Source: JASJGK01 sp033791585
Lineage (GTDB): Bacteria > SAR324 > XYD2-FULL-50-16
DNA: 15,429 nt
Reading direction: 5' to 3'
Assembly: GCA_033791585.1 (NCBI GenBank)
Contig: JASJGK010000022.1
Coordinates: forward strand, 1 to 15,429
A program made the translations under genes and the position numbers. Shown here piece by piece: positions 14,701 through 15,429 of the stretch (position 1 is its first letter; each line of letters starts with the position of its first letter). The notes under the pieces were generated by a model. That model made no database searches. It saw only the letters and a list, made by a program, of their open reading frames with translations, and was not told the origin of the DNA.

Positions 14701-15167
14701 CCAACACCTAAGGTGTTAGGGCTTCCCAGGGGAAACAAGACAGAAGCAGCAGAGGAAACGGCTACCCCAGCAGGCTGGTAAACATCGCAAAGGCTCAAAT
14801 CAAAACTTCCTCGACCTGTATAAATGGCTAGGGATTCGGGGCCAAAATCTTCCTTCAATTGGATTTGTTTTTTGGCGATAGTATCCATTGCCTCATCCCA
14901 ACTGATGGGCACAAATTCAAAGCTACCCTTTGGCCCTACACGTTTCATAGGTGTAGTAATGCGGTCTTTAGAATAAACAATCTCAGGGCTGGCCTCACCA
15001 AGATGGCAAATGGTACCCAAACTGGAGCTACTATCGGCTTTTAGCTCTGTTAGTTTTCCCGTCTCATCAAGGCGAGCTTCCACCCAGCAACCAGCGGGGC
15101 AGATGCCACAAATGGTTTTGGTGAATTCACCTTGTTTACTATTTTGTTGTTTATTTTTTTGGTTCAT
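11772..15167 (-). CDS. metallopterin-dependent ergothioneine synthase (MES-like): molybdopterin/tungstopterin oxidoreductase fused to cysteine desulfurase
   Basis: A cytoplasmic 1131-residue two-module protein with no Tat or other signal peptide. Module 1 (about 1-725) is a DMSO-reductase-family metallopterin protein. It has a [4Fe-4S] motif C20-x2-C23-x3-C27-x26-C54, pterin-dinucleotide segments such as IWGANPATDSPP (191-202) and IDPRETALAKLEGADWVPIR (221-240), and C159 in GALCYVSF as probable metal ligand. The C-terminal pterin domain ends near C720. Module 2 (about 750-1131) is a complete IscS/NifS-type desulfurase: FDHNATSPL (from 753), EHPS, the PLP lysine K947 in SAHKFQGPKGAG and the catalytic C1069 in SSGSACQSG. 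This architecture is that of Caldithrix abyssi MES, where the desulfurase feeds cysteine sulfur to the metal site, which transfers it to hercynine. The adjacent egtD strongly supports the same role. The ribosome site is weak. The metal (Mo or W) cannot be told from sequence. Confidence 0.9.
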   Translation of the reverse strand: MNQKNKQQNSKQGEFTKTICGICPAGCWVEARLDETGKLTELKADSSSSLGTICHLGEASPEIVYSKDRITTPMKRVGPKGSFEFVPISWDEAMDTIAKKQIQLKEDFGPESLAIYTGRGSFDLSLCDVYQPAGVAVSSAASVLFPLGSPNTLGVGALCYVSFAMIAPHVTLGGMLINMYSDIEQAEVVVIWGANPATDSPPLDYQRITDAHARGAKVIVIDPRETALAKLEGADWVPIRPGTDGALALGLAQVIITEELYDEGFVKDWTLGFEEFESYVQHFRPEVVENITGVPASVIIELARTIASAKGAAPVMYSGLEYSESGVQAIRATLILWGLAGQLDVPGGRCFTMSKNHFKVNRDGLVANPAPDKALGRDRFPVYSHYRGESHAISLPESVLESKPYKIRSLIVLGGSIITSWPEPKIWRETLENLDFLVTIDRQLTADSAYADIVLPATTGFEIDSYMVYGPIFKLREKLIEPVGEARNDFFILSELAERLGYGELYPQNKEELYDYVLKGTGFSYDQVKEKGGQVSLKTQMMEYKKWEKGGLRPDGKPGFDTPSGKLEITSSLLEEFGYNPLPVYTEPAESPISRPDLVGEFPLVFNSGSRVTTDFRSQHHGVESLSKIQPEPVVTLNDKDAKARSIEDGALVLVKSPRGSVTMRAYVTGRMVQGAIDANMGGGGPVGPEAWQKNNINDLTNLQQYDPISGFPVYKALLCDVLPLEGEKRHTGSGEYAALKSKVQVAATRIYFDHNATSPLASAVKEAMHAHLDDFGNPSSIYTEGKKARAMLDQAKRYLGQLLNCTAKRLIITSGGSEANNLALKGLLHLRGKRNHFITSDFEHPSILNTCKQLEAQGIRVTYLPINSQGFVTTEALELALDDDCFGVSIMLANNELGTIQPIAELCTLAHKAGAWFHCDAVQAVGKIPIDVTQLPVDALSLSAHKFQGPKGAGALYLRKGLALEPLIAGGSQEYGLRGGTENSLALIGLGKACEEAIKQLKEFGNVAVLRDRLEKGILDLIPGAQVNGDQKNRLPHCSNLTLPQTRGESLVLAMDMRGFAFSSGSACQSGSPAPSHCLLALGLTEPQAHCSIRLSLGVENTLEEVDLFLKSLEELLLSSSQLIRFVPCR

Positions 15168-15377
15168 CTTTTATTATTATCTTTAGTATTACCCCTTGGG
15201 AATTTCCACAGAAATGAGCCCTAGTTAACTTAGCCACGTCTCCAATCCAACTTCTAAAGTAGGATTGTTAAAAAAAACCTTTGTCGGGCCTAATTTGCCA
15301 ATGAACTTTTTAGGTGGGGCTTATTTTTGATTTTCCACAGTGGTTTTAAACAGAGCATTAGAATTTGCAGGTATATT

Positions 15378-15406
15378 AATATATTTTTTCCTAACTTGAA
15401 AGTAAG
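15378..15406 (-). promoter_or_regulatory. possible sigma-70-type promoter for the mes-egtD-gst cluster
   Basis: On the minus strand CTTACT (15401-15406) and TATATT (15378-15383) are separated by 17 bases. The -10 element is good and the -35 is poor. The site is about 210 bases before the mes start. The remaining sequence from 15168 to 15429 shows no gene and no clear operator. Confidence 0.22.
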
Positions 15407-15429
15407 AAAAGGTGATTTTTTACTATTAA

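Noticed and set aside
11772..15167. The metallopterin-desulfurase fusion as an artefact of a lost stop codon or assembly error
   Set aside because: Both modules are complete and joined by a short linker in one frame, and this architecture is known from the MES class.
15297..15427. Open stretch of about 44 codons on the minus strand at the right edge
   Set aside because: Low-complexity translation with no motif, and it ends in a stop well before the mes start. It looks like AT-rich chance.

Overview
The window comes from an AT-leaning, Gram-negative bacterium that respires with a high-affinity cbb3-type oxidase. The left edge carries the start of an ectoine-synthesis gene, which suggests a marine or salt-tolerant lifestyle. 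Protein style and gene order fit a proteobacterial or delta/Bdellovibrionota-like lineage, but I cannot fix the taxon from sequence alone.

Layout. (1) Positions 1-184, minus strand: the 5' part of ectA (diaminobutyrate acetyltransferase), cut by the window edge. (2) 185-1220: about 1 kb without a convincing gene. It holds a long imperfect hairpin (451-585), a weak terminator-like hairpin and short repeated motifs. (3) 1221-9798, plus strand: one tightly packed operon for cytochrome cbb3 oxidase, ccoN-ccoO-ccoQ-ccoP, then a 42-residue one-helix protein, then the assembly genes ccoG-ccoH-ccoI-ccoS, and a TauE/SafE-like membrane protein. Several junctions are 4-base ATGA overlaps. A clear intrinsic terminator lies at 9982-10006. 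(4) 10058-15167, minus strand, convergent with the oxidase operon: a metallopterin oxidoreductase/cysteine desulfurase fusion (1131 residues), then egtD, then a Nu-class-like glutathione transferase.

The most notable region is the minus-strand cluster. The fusion has the architecture of the metallopterin-dependent ergothioneine synthase (MES) described from Caldithrix abyssi. The gene 19 bases downstream encodes histidine N-alpha-methyltransferase (EgtD), which supplies trimethylhistidine (hercynine). Together the two genes predict a complete two-enzyme route to ergothioneine: histidine to hercynine by EgtD, then sulfur from cysteine placed on the imidazole by the fusion, without O2 or the EgtB iron enzyme. 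As I recall, this class was reported as confined to anaerobes, so its position next to a terminal oxidase operon is unexpected.

The oxidase operon makes the catalytic subunit, the two membrane c-type cytochromes, the small CcoQ subunit, and the copper and iron-sulfur machinery (CcoI copper ATPase, CcoG, CcoH, CcoS) needed to assemble it. The combined picture is a salt-tolerant microaerobe or facultative anaerobe with a thiol-based redox defence.
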